A program made the translations under genes and the position numbers. DNA of 64,000 nt. Origin: JBBREP01 sp036501845 (GTDB taxonomy: Bacteria; Actinomycetota; Acidimicrobiia; IMCC26256; PALSA-610). The DNA lies in the NCBI GenBank assembly GCA_036501845.1, contig DASXZO010000113.1, positions 1-64,000 on the forward strand, read 5' to 3'. Of this stretch, positions 24,722 through 32,790 are shown piece by piece. Positions within the stretch are counted from its first letter, which is position 1; each line of letters starts with the position of its first letter. Under the pieces are notes generated by a model, which was not told the DNA's origin, did not search any database, and saw nothing but the letters and a program-made list of their open reading frames with translations.

Positions 24722-24727
24722 TACTCT
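24722..24727 (+). promoter_or_regulatory. -10 element (TACTCT) of leaderless fuconate dehydratase gene
   Basis: TACTCT is followed by 7 nt and the ATG at 24735. On the opposite strand TAGGCA overlaps the same spot, so the SDR and dehydratase promoters may be back to back. Confidence 0.45.
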
Positions 24728-24734
24728 CCGGCCG

Positions 24735-26033
24735 ATGAGTCTGCCGGCGATCCGCATCACCGGTGCGCGCACCCTCGACGTGCGGGCGCCCACGTCACGC
24801 ACACTCGCCGGCTCCGATGCGGTGCACACCGATCCCGATTATTCGGGCGCGTTCGTGTTCCTCGAGACCGACGGTGAGCTCGAAGGCGTCGGCATGACGT
24901 TCACCATCGGCCGCGGCAACGATCTGGTGTGCGCGGCGATCGAGCAGCTCGCGCCGCTCGTGGCGGGGCGCGAGCTCGCGGAGGTCGTCGGCGATCCCGC
25001 GCTGATGTGGCGTCGACTCACCAACGACAGCCAGTTGCGCTGGCTGGGCCCCGACAAGGGCGTGATCCATCTCGCCACCGCGGCGCTCGTGAATGCGGTG
25101 TGGGATCTGTGGGCCAAGGCCGAGGGCAAGCCGCTGTGGCAGCTCCTGTGCGACTTCACGCCCGAGCAGTTCGTCGCGGCCGTCGACTTCCGCTATCTCA
25201 GCGACGCCGTCGATCGTGATGAAGCGCTCGACCTGCTGCGAGCACTAGCACCGACGAAGGCGGCCCGCGTCGCCGAGCTCGAACGCGACGGCTACCCCGC
25301 GTACCTCACGTCGGCGGGCTGGCTCGGCTATCCCGAGCCGAAGGTGCGCGCGCTCACGCACGCGGCGCTCGCCGACGGCTGGCGCTGCTTCAAGACCAAG
25401 GTGGGTGTCGACGTGGCGTCCGATGTGCGGCGTTGCGAAGTGATGCGCGAGGAGATCGGCGACCTCCCGCTCATGGCCGACGCGAACCAGGTGTGGGACG
25501 TGGGTACCGCGATCGAATGGATGGGCGCGTTGCGACCGTTCGATCTGCGCTGGATCGAGGAGCCGACGAGCCCCGACGACGTGGTGGGCCACGCCGCGAT
25601 CCGGCGCGCGGTCGCGCCGGTCGGTGTGGCGACGGGCGAACATGCTGCGAACCGCGTGATCTTCAAGCAGCTGATGCAGCTCGGCGCCATCGACTACTGC
25701 CAGATCGACGCCTGCCGCCTCGGCGGCGTGAACGAGGTGCTCGCGGTGCTGTTGCTCGCGGCCAAGTTCGGCGTGCCGGTGTGCCCGCACGCGGGCGGGC
25801 TCGGATTGTGCGAGTACGTGCAACATCTCTCGGTGATCGACTACGTGTGCGTGAGCGGTTCGCTCGACGATCGCACCACCGAGTTCGCCGACCATCTGCA
25901 CGAGCACTTTGTGCATCCAGCGCGCGTGGTCGACGGCCGCTACGTGATGCCACGAGCGCCCGGCTACTCGATCGACATGCATCCCGAGTCGTATGCCGCG
26001 CTCGCCTTTCCGGGTGGGAGCGAGTGGCGGTGA
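24735..26033 (+). CDS. L-fuconate dehydratase-like enolase-superfamily enzyme
   Basis: 432 residues. Enolase-superfamily landmarks are in register with L-fuconate dehydratase: K220-T-K222 acid/base Lys, metal ligands D249 (MADANQVW), E275 or E276 (RWIEEP) and E302 (TGEH), and the catalytic H352 in VCPHAGG. The N-terminal cap includes RTLAGSDAVHTDPDYS, as in FucD. It dehydrates L-fuconate to 2-keto-3-deoxy-L-fuconate. The downstream aldo/keto reductase overlaps its stop (GTGA). Related sugar-acid dehydratases are possible, but cap sequence and length favour this assignment. Confidence 0.88.
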   Translation: MSLPAIRITGARTLDVRAPTSRTLAGSDAVHTDPDYSGAFVFLETDGELEGVGMTFTIGRGNDLVCAAIEQLAPLVAGRELAEVVGDPALMWRRLTNDSQLRWLGPDKGVIHLATAALVNAVWDLWAKAEGKPLWQLLCDFTPEQFVAAVDFRYLSDAVDRDEALDLLRALAPTKAARVAELERDGYPAYLTSAGWLGYPEPKVRALTHAALADGWRCFKTKVGVDVASDVRRCEVMREEIGDLPLMADANQVWDVGTAIEWMGALRPFDLRWIEEPTSPDDVVGHAAIRRAVAPVGVATGEHAANRVIFKQLMQLGAIDYCQIDACRLGGVNEVLAVLLLAAKFGVPVCPHAGGLGLCEYVQHLSVIDYVCVSGSLDDRTTEFADHLHEHFVHPARVVDGRYVMPRAPGYSIDMHPESYAALAFPGGSEWR

Positions 26034-26974
26034 CGACGATCGCGTCGTTGGGCCGCCGCAAGCTCGGTCGGCGCGGGCCGGAGGTCACGCGTCTGGGCCT
26101 CGGCGGCGCGCCGCTCGGCAACATGTTCACCACGGTCGCCGATGAGGACGCGCACGCGACGGTGGACGCCGCGTGGAACGCCGGTATCCGTTACTTCGAC
26201 ACCGCGCCGTTCTACGGGCACGGCCTGGCCGAGCAACGTCTGGGTGCTGGATTGGCGGGCCGGCAGCGAGACGACTACGTGGTGTCGACGAAGGTCGGCC
26301 GCGTCCTCGAGCCGTCTCCCGGCGCCGACACGAGCATCTTCAAGATCGAGCCCGACCTCGCCGCGGTGTTCGACTACTCGCGCGACGGCGTGCTGCGCTC
26401 CTTCGAAGCGTCGCTCTCGAGGCTCGGCCTCGACCGTGTCGACGTGGTGCTCGTACACGATCCTGATTCGCACGAAGACGACGCGCTCTCCGGCGCGTTC
26501 CCGGCGCTCGTCGAACTGCGGGAGCAGGGGGTCGTGCGCGCGATCGGCGCGGGAATGAACCAGTCGGCAATGTTGCAGCGCTTCGTCGAGCGCGTCGATC
26601 TCGACTGTGTGTTGCTCGCCGGCCGCTACACACTCCTCGACCGTTCGGGCACTGCCCTGCTCGACCTGTGCGCCGAACGATCGGTGGGCGTGATCATCGG
26701 CGGCGTCTTCAACAGCGGCGTGCTCGCCCAACCCGATCCGGCCGCCACCTACGACTACTGGCCCGCACCGCCGGCAACAGTCGATGCCGCCCAGCGCTAC
26801 GAACAGGTCGCACGTGGTCACGACGTGCCGCTGCCGGCCCTGGCCTTGCAGTTCGCGCTGCGCCATCCGGCCGTGACGAGCGTGGTCGTCGGAGCCAGAA
26901 CCGCCGCCGAGATCACCTTCGACGCCACGTGCGCCACCCACCCGATCCCCGCCACGGCCTGGACCCAGCTCTGA
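26030..26974 (+). CDS. Aldo/keto reductase, candidate L-fucose dehydrogenase
   Basis: 314 residues, GTG start inside the dehydratase stop. The AKR tetrad is visible: Asp and Tyr in RYFDTAPFYGHGLAE, Lys in VVSTKVGR, His in VVLVHDPD. The C-terminal cofactor segment SVVVGARTAAEI is typical. It belongs to the D-threo-aldose/L-fucose 1-dehydrogenase-like group, which makes L-fucono-lactone. Tight coupling to the fuconate dehydratase supports this role. Confidence 0.88.
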   Translation: MTTIASLGRRKLGRRGPEVTRLGLGGAPLGNMFTTVADEDAHATVDAAWNAGIRYFDTAPFYGHGLAEQRLGAGLAGRQRDDYVVSTKVGRVLEPSPGADTSIFKIEPDLAAVFDYSRDGVLRSFEASLSRLGLDRVDVVLVHDPDSHEDDALSGAFPALVELREQGVVRAIGAGMNQSAMLQRFVERVDLDCVLLAGRYTLLDRSGTALLDLCAERSVGVIIGGVFNSGVLAQPDPAATYDYWPAPPATVDAAQRYEQVARGHDVPLPALALQFALRHPAVTSVVVGARTAAEITFDATCATHPIPATAWTQL

Positions 26975-26983
26975 CCCAACCTC

Positions 26984-27003
26984 TGGTATCAGATCTGATA
27001 CCA
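26984..27003. promoter_or_regulatory. Perfect 20-bp palindromic operator
   Basis: TGGTATCAGATCTGATACCA is a perfect inverted repeat ending 8 bp before the XRE antitoxin start and overlapping its probable -10. It is the expected site for autorepression by the HTH protein. Confidence 0.85.
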
Positions 27004-27004
27004 T
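26999..27004 (+). promoter_or_regulatory. -10 element (TACCAT) of leaderless XRE gene
   Basis: TACCAT sits 7 nt before the ATG at 27012 and overlaps the right arm of the palindrome, so operator binding would block the promoter. Confidence 0.45.
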
Positions 27005-27011
27005 ACGGCTC

Positions 27012-27323
27012 ATGAACGGACCGACCTTGATCCGCCGGGCGCGGGCCCGCAGCGGATTGAGCCTGCGCGCCCTCGCGGAGCGCGCCGGAACGTCGCACTC
27101 GACGCTCGCCGCATACGAGGCGGGTCGAATCTCGCCAACCCTCGACACGCTCGAACGGATCCTCGGTGCAGCCGGCTTCACCGCCACGATCACGCTGACG
27201 CCGCGCGCGGCCACCGATCGAGAGCGCGGCCGCGAGCTCCGCCAGGCGCTGGAGCTGGCGGCGCAGTTCCCGGCGCGCCACGCGCCATCGATCGAATATC
27301 CAGTGTTTGGCCGGCGTGGCTGA
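27012..27323 (+). CDS. XRE-family HTH regulator, antitoxin
   Basis: 103 residues. A Cro/C1 helix-turn-helix fills residues 5-55 (LIRRARARSGLSLRALAERAG, then TSHSTLAAYEAGRISPTLDTL). The C-terminal half (ATITLTPRAATDRERGRELR and following) is helical and would contact the partner protein. The gene overlaps the nucleotidyltransferase gene and is preceded by a perfect palindrome, the arrangement of an autoregulated toxin-antitoxin pair. Confidence 0.88.
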   Translation: MNGPTLIRRARARSGLSLRALAERAGTSHSTLAAYEAGRISPTLDTLERILGAAGFTATITLTPRAATDRERGRELRQALELAAQFPARHAPSIEYPVFGRRG

Positions 27324-27864
27324 GCTGGGGATCGTCCAGAAGGTGGTGCGCTTGCACGACGCGCTCGTCGCGGCGCGCCTCCCCCACGCCTTCGGCGGAG
27401 CCTTGGCATTGGCGTGGTGCACGGAACAGGCGCGCGGCACGATCGATATCGACCTCAACGTGTTCGTCGACGCCGACCGCGCCGCCGACGTGTTCGATGC
27501 GCTCCCGAAAGCAGTCCGGCGGACCGAACGGGATCTCGACGAGTGTCGCACCACCGGGCAAGTGCGGCTGTGGTGGGGCACGACGCCCATCGACGTCTTC
27601 ACGAACACCACCGACTTCCACCGCGCCGCGGCCGACCGCGTGGTGTCGAAGGAGTTCGCGTCGCGCTCGGTGCCGTTCCTCGGGTGCAGCGACCTCGCCG
27701 TCTTCAAGGCGTTTTTCGACCGTACGAAGGACTGGGCCGACATCGAGGCCATGGTCGCCGCAGGCTCACTCGATGTCGACCTCGTCATCGGCGCCCTCGT
27801 CCACTACCTCGGCGCCGACGACGAACGGGTCACCCGCCTGCGCGCAATCGCCACCGCGTCGTGA
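27307..27864 (+). CDS. AbiEii-like nucleotidyltransferase, candidate toxin
   Basis: About 185 residues from TTG 27307, or 182 from GTG 27316; both overlap the antitoxin gene. The nucleotidyltransferase core is visible: HAFGGALALAWCTEQ followed by RGTIDIDLNVFV, i.e. a GG-x-ALA helix and a DxD metal pair, then a third strand containing TPIDVFTNT. DLAVFKAFFDRTKDWADIEAM is the typical downstream helix of AbiEii/AbiGii and MenT-like families, which can modify tRNA. XRE partners are less common than AbiEi-type antitoxins, so toxicity is inferred from architecture. Confidence 0.8.
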   Translation: MAGVAELGIVQKVVRLHDALVAARLPHAFGGALALAWCTEQARGTIDIDLNVFVDADRAADVFDALPKAVRRTERDLDECRTTGQVRLWWGTTPIDVFTNTTDFHRAAADRVVSKEFASRSVPFLGCSDLAVFKAFFDRTKDWADIEAMVAAGSLDVDLVIGALVHYLGADDERVTRLRAIATAS

Positions 27865-27942
27865 CGATTTCCAGCCCATAGCGCTGACAATCGTCACGAC
27901 GGCGCGGGGCCCCACCACACGCGCGCTGCCGCGGCCGCGCGT

Positions 27943-28329
27943 TCAGCGGTTGCTCAAGTGGAAGTCGTCGCCGTCGTCACCGCTGTGGCGGCGGCGACCG
28001 AAGGGCCACCAGCGCTTGGCACCACGCGGTTGATCGTGATCGAGCTCACGCAGCAGTTCCGGTTCGGCCTCGTCGACGATCCGTTCGGCGTCGTCGAGCA
28101 AGTCGGCGATCGCCTCGGGTGACTCGTCGGGCTCGTCCTCCACCTGGCCGTGCTCGAGCGATCCCTTTTCGAACGTGCCATCCACCAGCGTCGGCGCGTA
28201 GCTCGCACAGTTCTCCGGGCAGCGCCACGGCGCCTCGGGGGCGAGATCGAGCCGGCAGAAGCGCGTGACCTCGCCGTCGTCGTCGTATTTGCGGCTCTCG
28301 AAGTGCCGGCAGTTCTCGCGCATCGGCAT
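27943..28329 (-). CDS. Cys-motif small acidic protein, unknown function
   Basis: About 128 residues from ATG 28329 (28323 is also possible). The N-terminal 45 residues contain four Cys in ENCRHFESRKY, RFCRLDLAPEAPW, RCPENCASY, consistent with a zinc or Fe-S site. The remainder is very acidic (EDEPDESPEAIADLLDDAERIVDEAEP read in parts) and ends in a basic Trp segment, RGAKRWWPFGRRR. I do not recognise a functional family. It follows the HGD gene on the same strand by 48 bp but is unlikely to belong to tyrosine degradation. Confidence 0.7.
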   Translation of the reverse strand: MPMRENCRHFESRKYDDDGEVTRFCRLDLAPEAPWRCPENCASYAPTLVDGTFEKGSLEHGQVEDEPDESPEAIADLLDDAERIVDEAEPELLRELDHDQPRGAKRWWPFGRRRHSGDDGDDFHLSNR

Positions 28330-28377
28330 GTTGCGAGTGTGCCACACGCTCGAAGTCGCCCGGTGCACAGGGGCCGC

Positions 28378-29535
28378 TCAGCTACTCCAGGACTGCACGT
28401 AGGCATCATCGCTCACGCCGTGGGCGACCGTCGTCAGGCCGAGCGGCGCGAATGCGTCGATCATCACCGCGACCTCGGCCGTGCGGTCGGCGTGCATCGA
28501 ACGTTCGAGGCTGCCGGGCTGCGGGCCATGCACGAATCCTGCGGGATGGATCGTGATCGAACCCACTCCGATACCGGCCCCGGCGCGGCTCATGAAGTCG
28601 CCGGCGCTGTAGAAGAGCACCTCGTCGGTGTCGACGTTGGCGTGGTGATACGGGATCTTCACGGCGTTCGGATCGGTGTCGAACAGCCGCGGCACGAAGC
28701 TGCACACCGTGAACTGTGGGCCCTCGAACGTCTGGTGCACCGGCGGCGGCTGGTGGATGCGGCCGACCACCGGCTCGAAGTCGTGGATGGCGAAGGCCCA
28801 CGGGTAACAGCAACCGTCCCAACCGACCACGTCGAAAGGATGGTTGGCGTGCACGAGTCGGCTGAGCCCGGCACGCGTGCGCACGAGCACCGGCACCTCG
28901 CCACCCTCCTCGTGCACGAGCTCGTCGGGGCCGCGGACGTCGCGCTCACTGAACGGCGCGCCTTCGAGCATCTGCCCGCTCGCCCCGCGATAGCGCGCGG
29001 GAACGTCGACGTGCCCGCCGCGCGCCTCCATCACGAGCATCTCGCAAGAGCTCTCGGCGCGCCAGCGATGCGTGGTGCCCGCCGGTATCGCCACGTAGTC
29101 ACCGGCGTGCGCGTCGAGCCGGCCGAACACGCTCTCGCAGCGCGCACTCCCCGACTGCACATACACAAGCTCGTCGCCGGCCGCGTTGCGATACAGCGGC
29201 CCCTCGCCCACTGCCACCACCCACGCGACGCGCAGGTCGTCGTTGCCGAACAGGTATGACCGCCCCAGCACCGCGTCGTTGCTCGCAGCCTCGACCTTCG
29301 ACGTTGCGAGGTGATACGGCCGCACCGGCTGGTTGGCGGTGAACTGCGGCTCGCAGTAGTCGACGGCCTCGATCCGCACGAGAGCGCTCGGCGACTTGCG
29401 GTGATACAGCAGTGACGACGCCCCAGAGAAGCCGTGCTGGCCGAAGAGCTCCTCGCTCATGATGTGGCCGTCGACATTGTGCAGCGTGTGGCGCTTGCGC
29501 GGTATGTCGCCGACGCGGCGGTAGTACGGCATCAC
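28378..29535 (-). CDS. hmgA: Homogentisate 1,2-dioxygenase
   Basis: 385 residues, cupin-type. Fe(II) ligands lie in YHHANVDTDEVLFY (residues 296-309) and FVHGPQPG (334-341), the arrangement of homogentisate dioxygenase; the N-terminal half has the second cupin (AGDYVAIPAGTTHRW). It opens homogentisate to maleylacetoacetate with O2. The ATG overlaps the stop of fumarylacetoacetase by 4 nt, and HPPD is upstream, so all three are one operon read in the order HPPD, FAH, HGD. Confidence 0.95.
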   Translation of the reverse strand: MMPYYRRVGDIPRKRHTLHNVDGHIMSEELFGQHGFSGASSLLYHRKSPSALVRIEAVDYCEPQFTANQPVRPYHLATSKVEAASNDAVLGRSYLFGNDDLRVAWVVAVGEGPLYRNAAGDELVYVQSGSARCESVFGRLDAHAGDYVAIPAGTTHRWRAESSCEMLVMEARGGHVDVPARYRGASGQMLEGAPFSERDVRGPDELVHEEGGEVPVLVRTRAGLSRLVHANHPFDVVGWDGCCYPWAFAIHDFEPVVGRIHQPPPVHQTFEGPQFTVCSFVPRLFDTDPNAVKIPYHHANVDTDEVLFYSAGDFMSRAGAGIGVGSITIHPAGFVHGPQPGSLERSMHADRTAEVAVMIDAFAPLGLTTVAHGVSDDAYVQSWSS

Positions 29536-30698
29536 TCGCTCCTTCCGGGCACGACGGTGCCGGCAGCTTCGCCGAACCCAATGCGCGGCTTACCTGGCGC
29601 GCAGCACGCGCCGCGCAACACCACGGTGTCGCCGTCCTCGAGGAACGTGCGCGCCGACTCGTGGGCGAGCTGGACCGGCCGCGCACCGCCCCACGACAGC
29701 TCCATCAACGATCCCCATGAGTCGGGCGCGTCGCCGCTCACGGTGCCCGACGCGAACAGGTCGCCAGTGCGCGCCGTCGCGCCGTTCACCGTCATGTGCG
29801 CGAGTTGCTGCGCGAACGTCCAGTAGAGGTCGCGAAGGCCGGTGCGGCTCACGACATCGCCGTTGATCGAGACCGCAAGTTGCAGGTCGAGCGCCCAGTC
29901 GCCGTCGGCGCGCAGGTACGGGGCCGGCGGCGGGTCCTGCACCGGCGACGGCACCAGGTACGGCTGCAGCGCGTCGAGCGTCACCACCCACGGCGAGATC
30001 GTCGTGGCGAAGCTCTTGCCCAGGTTCGGGCCGAGCGGCCGGTACTCGTAGGCCTGGATGTCGCGCGCCGACCAGTCGTTCACCAGCACCGCTCCGAACA
30101 CGTGCGCGCCCGCGTCGTCCGGTGCGATGCCCGAACCCGGCCGCCCGACCACGAAGCCGACCTCGAGCTCGAAGTCGAGCCGCGCCGTCGGCCGGAACCC
30201 GACGGCATCGCCCTCGCCCGCCACGAGTCCCGACGGCCGCACGACGGGCGTGCCCGACACCACCACGGAGCCGGCGCGCCCGTGGTAGCCGACGGGCAGG
30301 TGCCGCCAGTTCGGCATCAGCGGTTCGTCGTCGGGCCGCAGGATGCGCCCCATGTTCGTGGCGTGTTGCAGCGACGAGTAGAAGTCGACGTAGTCGGCGA
30401 CCGCGAACGGCATGACCACGTCGACATCGCGCACCGCGTACACGGTCTGCGGTCGTGCCGGACCCGTGAGGTGTTCGGCCGCGCGCTCGCGCAATTCGAG
30501 CCCGCGCCCGCTCGCCATCACCGCGTTGAGCGACGGCTGCGCGGTCAGCGACGGTTCGATGCCCGCAGCCGCAAGGTCGACCACGTGGTCACCGAGGCGA
30601 ACGACAACAGTCGCCGGTCGGTCGGCGGCGCGCACCACGCCGAACGGCAGGTTCTCGAGTGGAAACCCGGAGTCCGCGGGAACGTCGACCCACGTCAT
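29532..30698 (-). CDS. fahA: Fumarylacetoacetase
   Basis: 388 residues. Metal and catalytic residues align with mammalian FAH: D105 and H112 (DFYSSLQHATNMG), E177 and E179 (FELEVGFV), D208 (NDWSARDIQ). Hydrolyses fumarylacetoacetate to fumarate and acetoacetate, the last step of tyrosine catabolism. Start at 30698 is 5 bp after the HPPD stop. The N-terminal SH3-like domain (LPFGVVRAADRPATVVVRLG) is the long FAH form, which argues against the shorter FAH-family hydrolases of sugar-acid routes. Confidence 0.95.
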   Translation of the reverse strand: MTWVDVPADSGFPLENLPFGVVRAADRPATVVVRLGDHVVDLAAAGIEPSLTAQPSLNAVMASGRGLELRERAAEHLTGPARPQTVYAVRDVDVVMPFAVADYVDFYSSLQHATNMGRILRPDDEPLMPNWRHLPVGYHGRAGSVVVSGTPVVRPSGLVAGEGDAVGFRPTARLDFELEVGFVVGRPGSGIAPDDAGAHVFGAVLVNDWSARDIQAYEYRPLGPNLGKSFATTISPWVVTLDALQPYLVPSPVQDPPPAPYLRADGDWALDLQLAVSINGDVVSRTGLRDLYWTFAQQLAHMTVNGATARTGDLFASGTVSGDAPDSWGSLMELSWGGARPVQLAHESARTFLEDGDTVVLRGACCAPGKPRIGFGEAAGTVVPGRSE

Positions 30699-30703
30699 CG
30701 GGG

Positions 30704-31819
30704 TCAGAGGTTCCCGCGGCGCGCCTGGTCGCGTTCGATCGCTTCGAACAGCGCCTTGAAGTTGCCCTCGCCGAAACCCTTGGCGCCGCGCCGTTCGATG
30801 ATCTCGAAGAACACCGCGGGGCGGTCGGTGATCGTCTCGGTGAAGATCTGCAGCAGGTAGCCGTCGTGGTCCTTGTCGACGAGGATCGAGAGCTGCTCGA
30901 GCATCTCCCACGGCAGGTCGTGCCCGACTAGCCGCTGGCGCGCCTCGTCGTAATAGGTGTCCGGCACTTCCATGAAGCGCACGCCGCGCTGGCGCAGCGC
31001 GTCGACCGTGGCGAGGATGTCGTCGGTACGCAGCGCGAGGTGCTGCACGCCGGGGCCGTCATACTGCTCGATGTACTCCTGGATCTGGCTCTTGCGCAGC
31101 CCTTCGGCGGGCTCGTTGATCGGCATCACGATCTTCGAGCCGTCCCACACCACCGTCGACATCAACGCCGAGTACTCGGTGCGGATCTGGTCGTCGTCGA
31201 AGTGCTGGAGCTGCGCGAAGCCCATCACAGTCGCGTAGAAGCGCACCCAGTCGTCGAGCTTGCCCTGCTCCACGTTGCCGACCACATGGTCGATGCGTGT
31301 GAGTCCGACCGCCGGGCCCACCGAGGCATTGGGCAGGTGATCGGCGGCGTAGCCGGGTTCGAGGAGATCGGCGCGGTAGCGACTGCGGTCGACGAAAGTG
31401 TGCACGGTGTCGCCGTATGCCGCGACCTGCGCGAGCCGCAGCGTGCCGGCCTCGTCGGTCTCGGTCCACGGCGCGCGCGCCGGCTGCGCGCCGCGACGGA
31501 TCGCCGCGTCGAAGGCCGCGTCGGCGTCGTCGACCAGCCAGGCGAGGTCGTGCACGCCGTCGCCGTGACGGCGCACGTGCTCGGCGATCGGCGACGCCGC
31601 GTCGAGCGCGCCCGACACCACGAAGCGAATCTCACCTTGTTCGAGCACATAACTCGCCTTGGTGCGCACGCCGGTCTCGGGTCCGGCGTAGGCGGTGCAC
31701 GTGAATCCGAACGCACCGGTCAGGAATCCCGTCATGGCCCGGGCGTTGCCCACCCAGAACTCCACACAGTCCCAGCCCAAGAGGTGGGCGGCCGGCGTTG
31801 CAGTGGCTTGTGCGGTCAT
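30704..31819 (-). CDS. hpd: 4-hydroxyphenylpyruvate dioxygenase
   Basis: 371 residues from ATG 31819; a TTG 12 nt upstream is less likely because it abuts GGAG. Two VOC modules; the C-terminal one provides Fe(II) ligands H178 (RIDHVVG), H260 (VQHLALRTDD) and E339 (FFEIIER), and the lid helix GAKGFGEGNFKALFEAIE is typical. Converts 4-hydroxyphenylpyruvate to homogentisate. First gene of the HPPD-FAH-HGD operon, divergent from phenylalanine hydroxylase over only 67 bp, so the two promoters are probably co-regulated. Confidence 0.97.
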   Translation of the reverse strand: MTAQATATPAAHLLGWDCVEFWVGNARAMTGFLTGAFGFTCTAYAGPETGVRTKASYVLEQGEIRFVVSGALDAASPIAEHVRRHGDGVHDLAWLVDDADAAFDAAIRRGAQPARAPWTETDEAGTLRLAQVAAYGDTVHTFVDRSRYRADLLEPGYAADHLPNASVGPAVGLTRIDHVVGNVEQGKLDDWVRFYATVMGFAQLQHFDDDQIRTEYSALMSTVVWDGSKIVMPINEPAEGLRKSQIQEYIEQYDGPGVQHLALRTDDILATVDALRQRGVRFMEVPDTYYDEARQRLVGHDLPWEMLEQLSILVDKDHDGYLLQIFTETITDRPAVFFEIIERRGAKGFGEGNFKALFEAIERDQARRGNL

Positions 31820-31886
31820 GTCGTCGGACAACTCCTTACCCGAGCGACGCGCAAGTTGCCTTCGATGTGGATATACCTATGAGCGT

Positions 31887-32705
31887 ATGGCGCAAACCTC
31901 GGTCGAGTTGCCGCCGGAACATCCGGGCTTCGTCGACGCCGAATACCGGCGGCGCCGCGACGAGATCGCGGGCGCGTCGGCCGGACTCGAGCCAGGTCAT
32001 GGTGCGGCGCCGCCCGAGGTGCGCTACACCGATGCCGAGGCCGCGTTGTGGCGCACGGTGTCGAGCGCGCTGGCCGAACGGCACCGTCAGTTCGCGTGCG
32101 CGGAGTACCTCCACGCCACGGCCGCGCTCGCCCTCCCGGCCGACGAGGTGCCGAGCCTCGCCGCGACGTCGCGACGGCTGCGCGAGCTCAGCGGCTTCCG
32201 GCTCGAGGCGGTTCCCGGACTCGTGCCGACGCGCACGTTTTACGGCGCGCTCGCCGAGCGCTACTTCCTGTCGACGCAGTATCTCCGCCACGGTTCGGTG
32301 CCGTTCTACACACCCGAGCCCGACATCATCCACGAGCTCGTGGGCCACGCGTGCATGCTCGCGTCACCGCTCTTCGCCGATCTCTATGCCGCCGCGGGTC
32401 GGGCCAGTCTGCGGGCGCACACCCCCGAGGCGCTCGAACGGTTCTCGAAAGTGTTCTGGTTCACGATCGAGTTCGGCGTGGTCGACGAGCACGACGAGAT
32501 CCGGGCCTACGGCGCCGGGCTGCTCAGCTCCTACGGCGAGCTCGAAGCGTTCCGCAACGCCGAGAGGCGCGAGTGGAACATCGACGAGATGGAAACGCGC
32601 ACCTACGACATCACGCACTTCCAGCCGGTGCTCTACTGCGCGGGCACGTTGGAGCAGACCGCGCACTTGCTGCACGACTACTTCGACGCCTTCGGCCAAG
32701 CCTGA
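31887..32705 (+). CDS. phhA: Phenylalanine 4-monooxygenase
   Basis: 272 residues, the size of bacterial monomeric enzymes. Iron ligands are H149 and H154 (IIHELVGHAC) and E195 (TIEFG); FYTPEPD and the pterin-binding region LVPTRTFYGALAERYF are present. It makes tyrosine from phenylalanine with tetrahydrobiopterin and O2. A TATACCTA stretch lies directly upstream of the ATG and no Shine-Dalgarno is seen, suggesting a leaderless transcript. Confidence 0.96.
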   Translation: MAQTSVELPPEHPGFVDAEYRRRRDEIAGASAGLEPGHGAAPPEVRYTDAEAALWRTVSSALAERHRQFACAEYLHATAALALPADEVPSLAATSRRLRELSGFRLEAVPGLVPTRTFYGALAERYFLSTQYLRHGSVPFYTPEPDIIHELVGHACMLASPLFADLYAAAGRASLRAHTPEALERFSKVFWFTIEFGVVDEHDEIRAYGAGLLSSYGELEAFRNAERREWNIDEMETRTYDITHFQPVLYCAGTLEQTAHLLHDYFDAFGQA

Positions 32706-32706
32706 C

Positions 32707-32726
32707 CGCGCCCGGCGCCGGGCGCG
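32707..32726 (+). terminator. GC palindrome after phenylalanine hydroxylase
   Basis: A perfect 20-bp self-complementary sequence begins 1 nt after the phhA stop. It could fold as a short hairpin and end the transcript before the molybdoenzyme promoter. Confidence 0.4.
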
Positions 32727-32738
32727 CGCCCGCGTGGC

Positions 32739-32744
32739 TACTGT
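32739..32744 (+). promoter_or_regulatory. -10 element (TACTGT) before molybdoenzyme gene
   Basis: TACTGT occurs 46 bp before the ATG at 32791, leaving a leader with AAAAGGGG as ribosome-binding site. Confidence 0.35.
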
Positions 32745-32790
32745 CGTTGCCCAACCACCCGAGTCGAGCGGGGCAGAAAAGGGGTTCGCC

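Noticed and set aside
29532..30698. 2,4-diketo-3-deoxy-L-fuconate hydrolase of the nearby fucose island
   Set aside because: The protein has the full long FAH architecture and lies inside the HPPD/HGD operon, so it belongs to tyrosine degradation.
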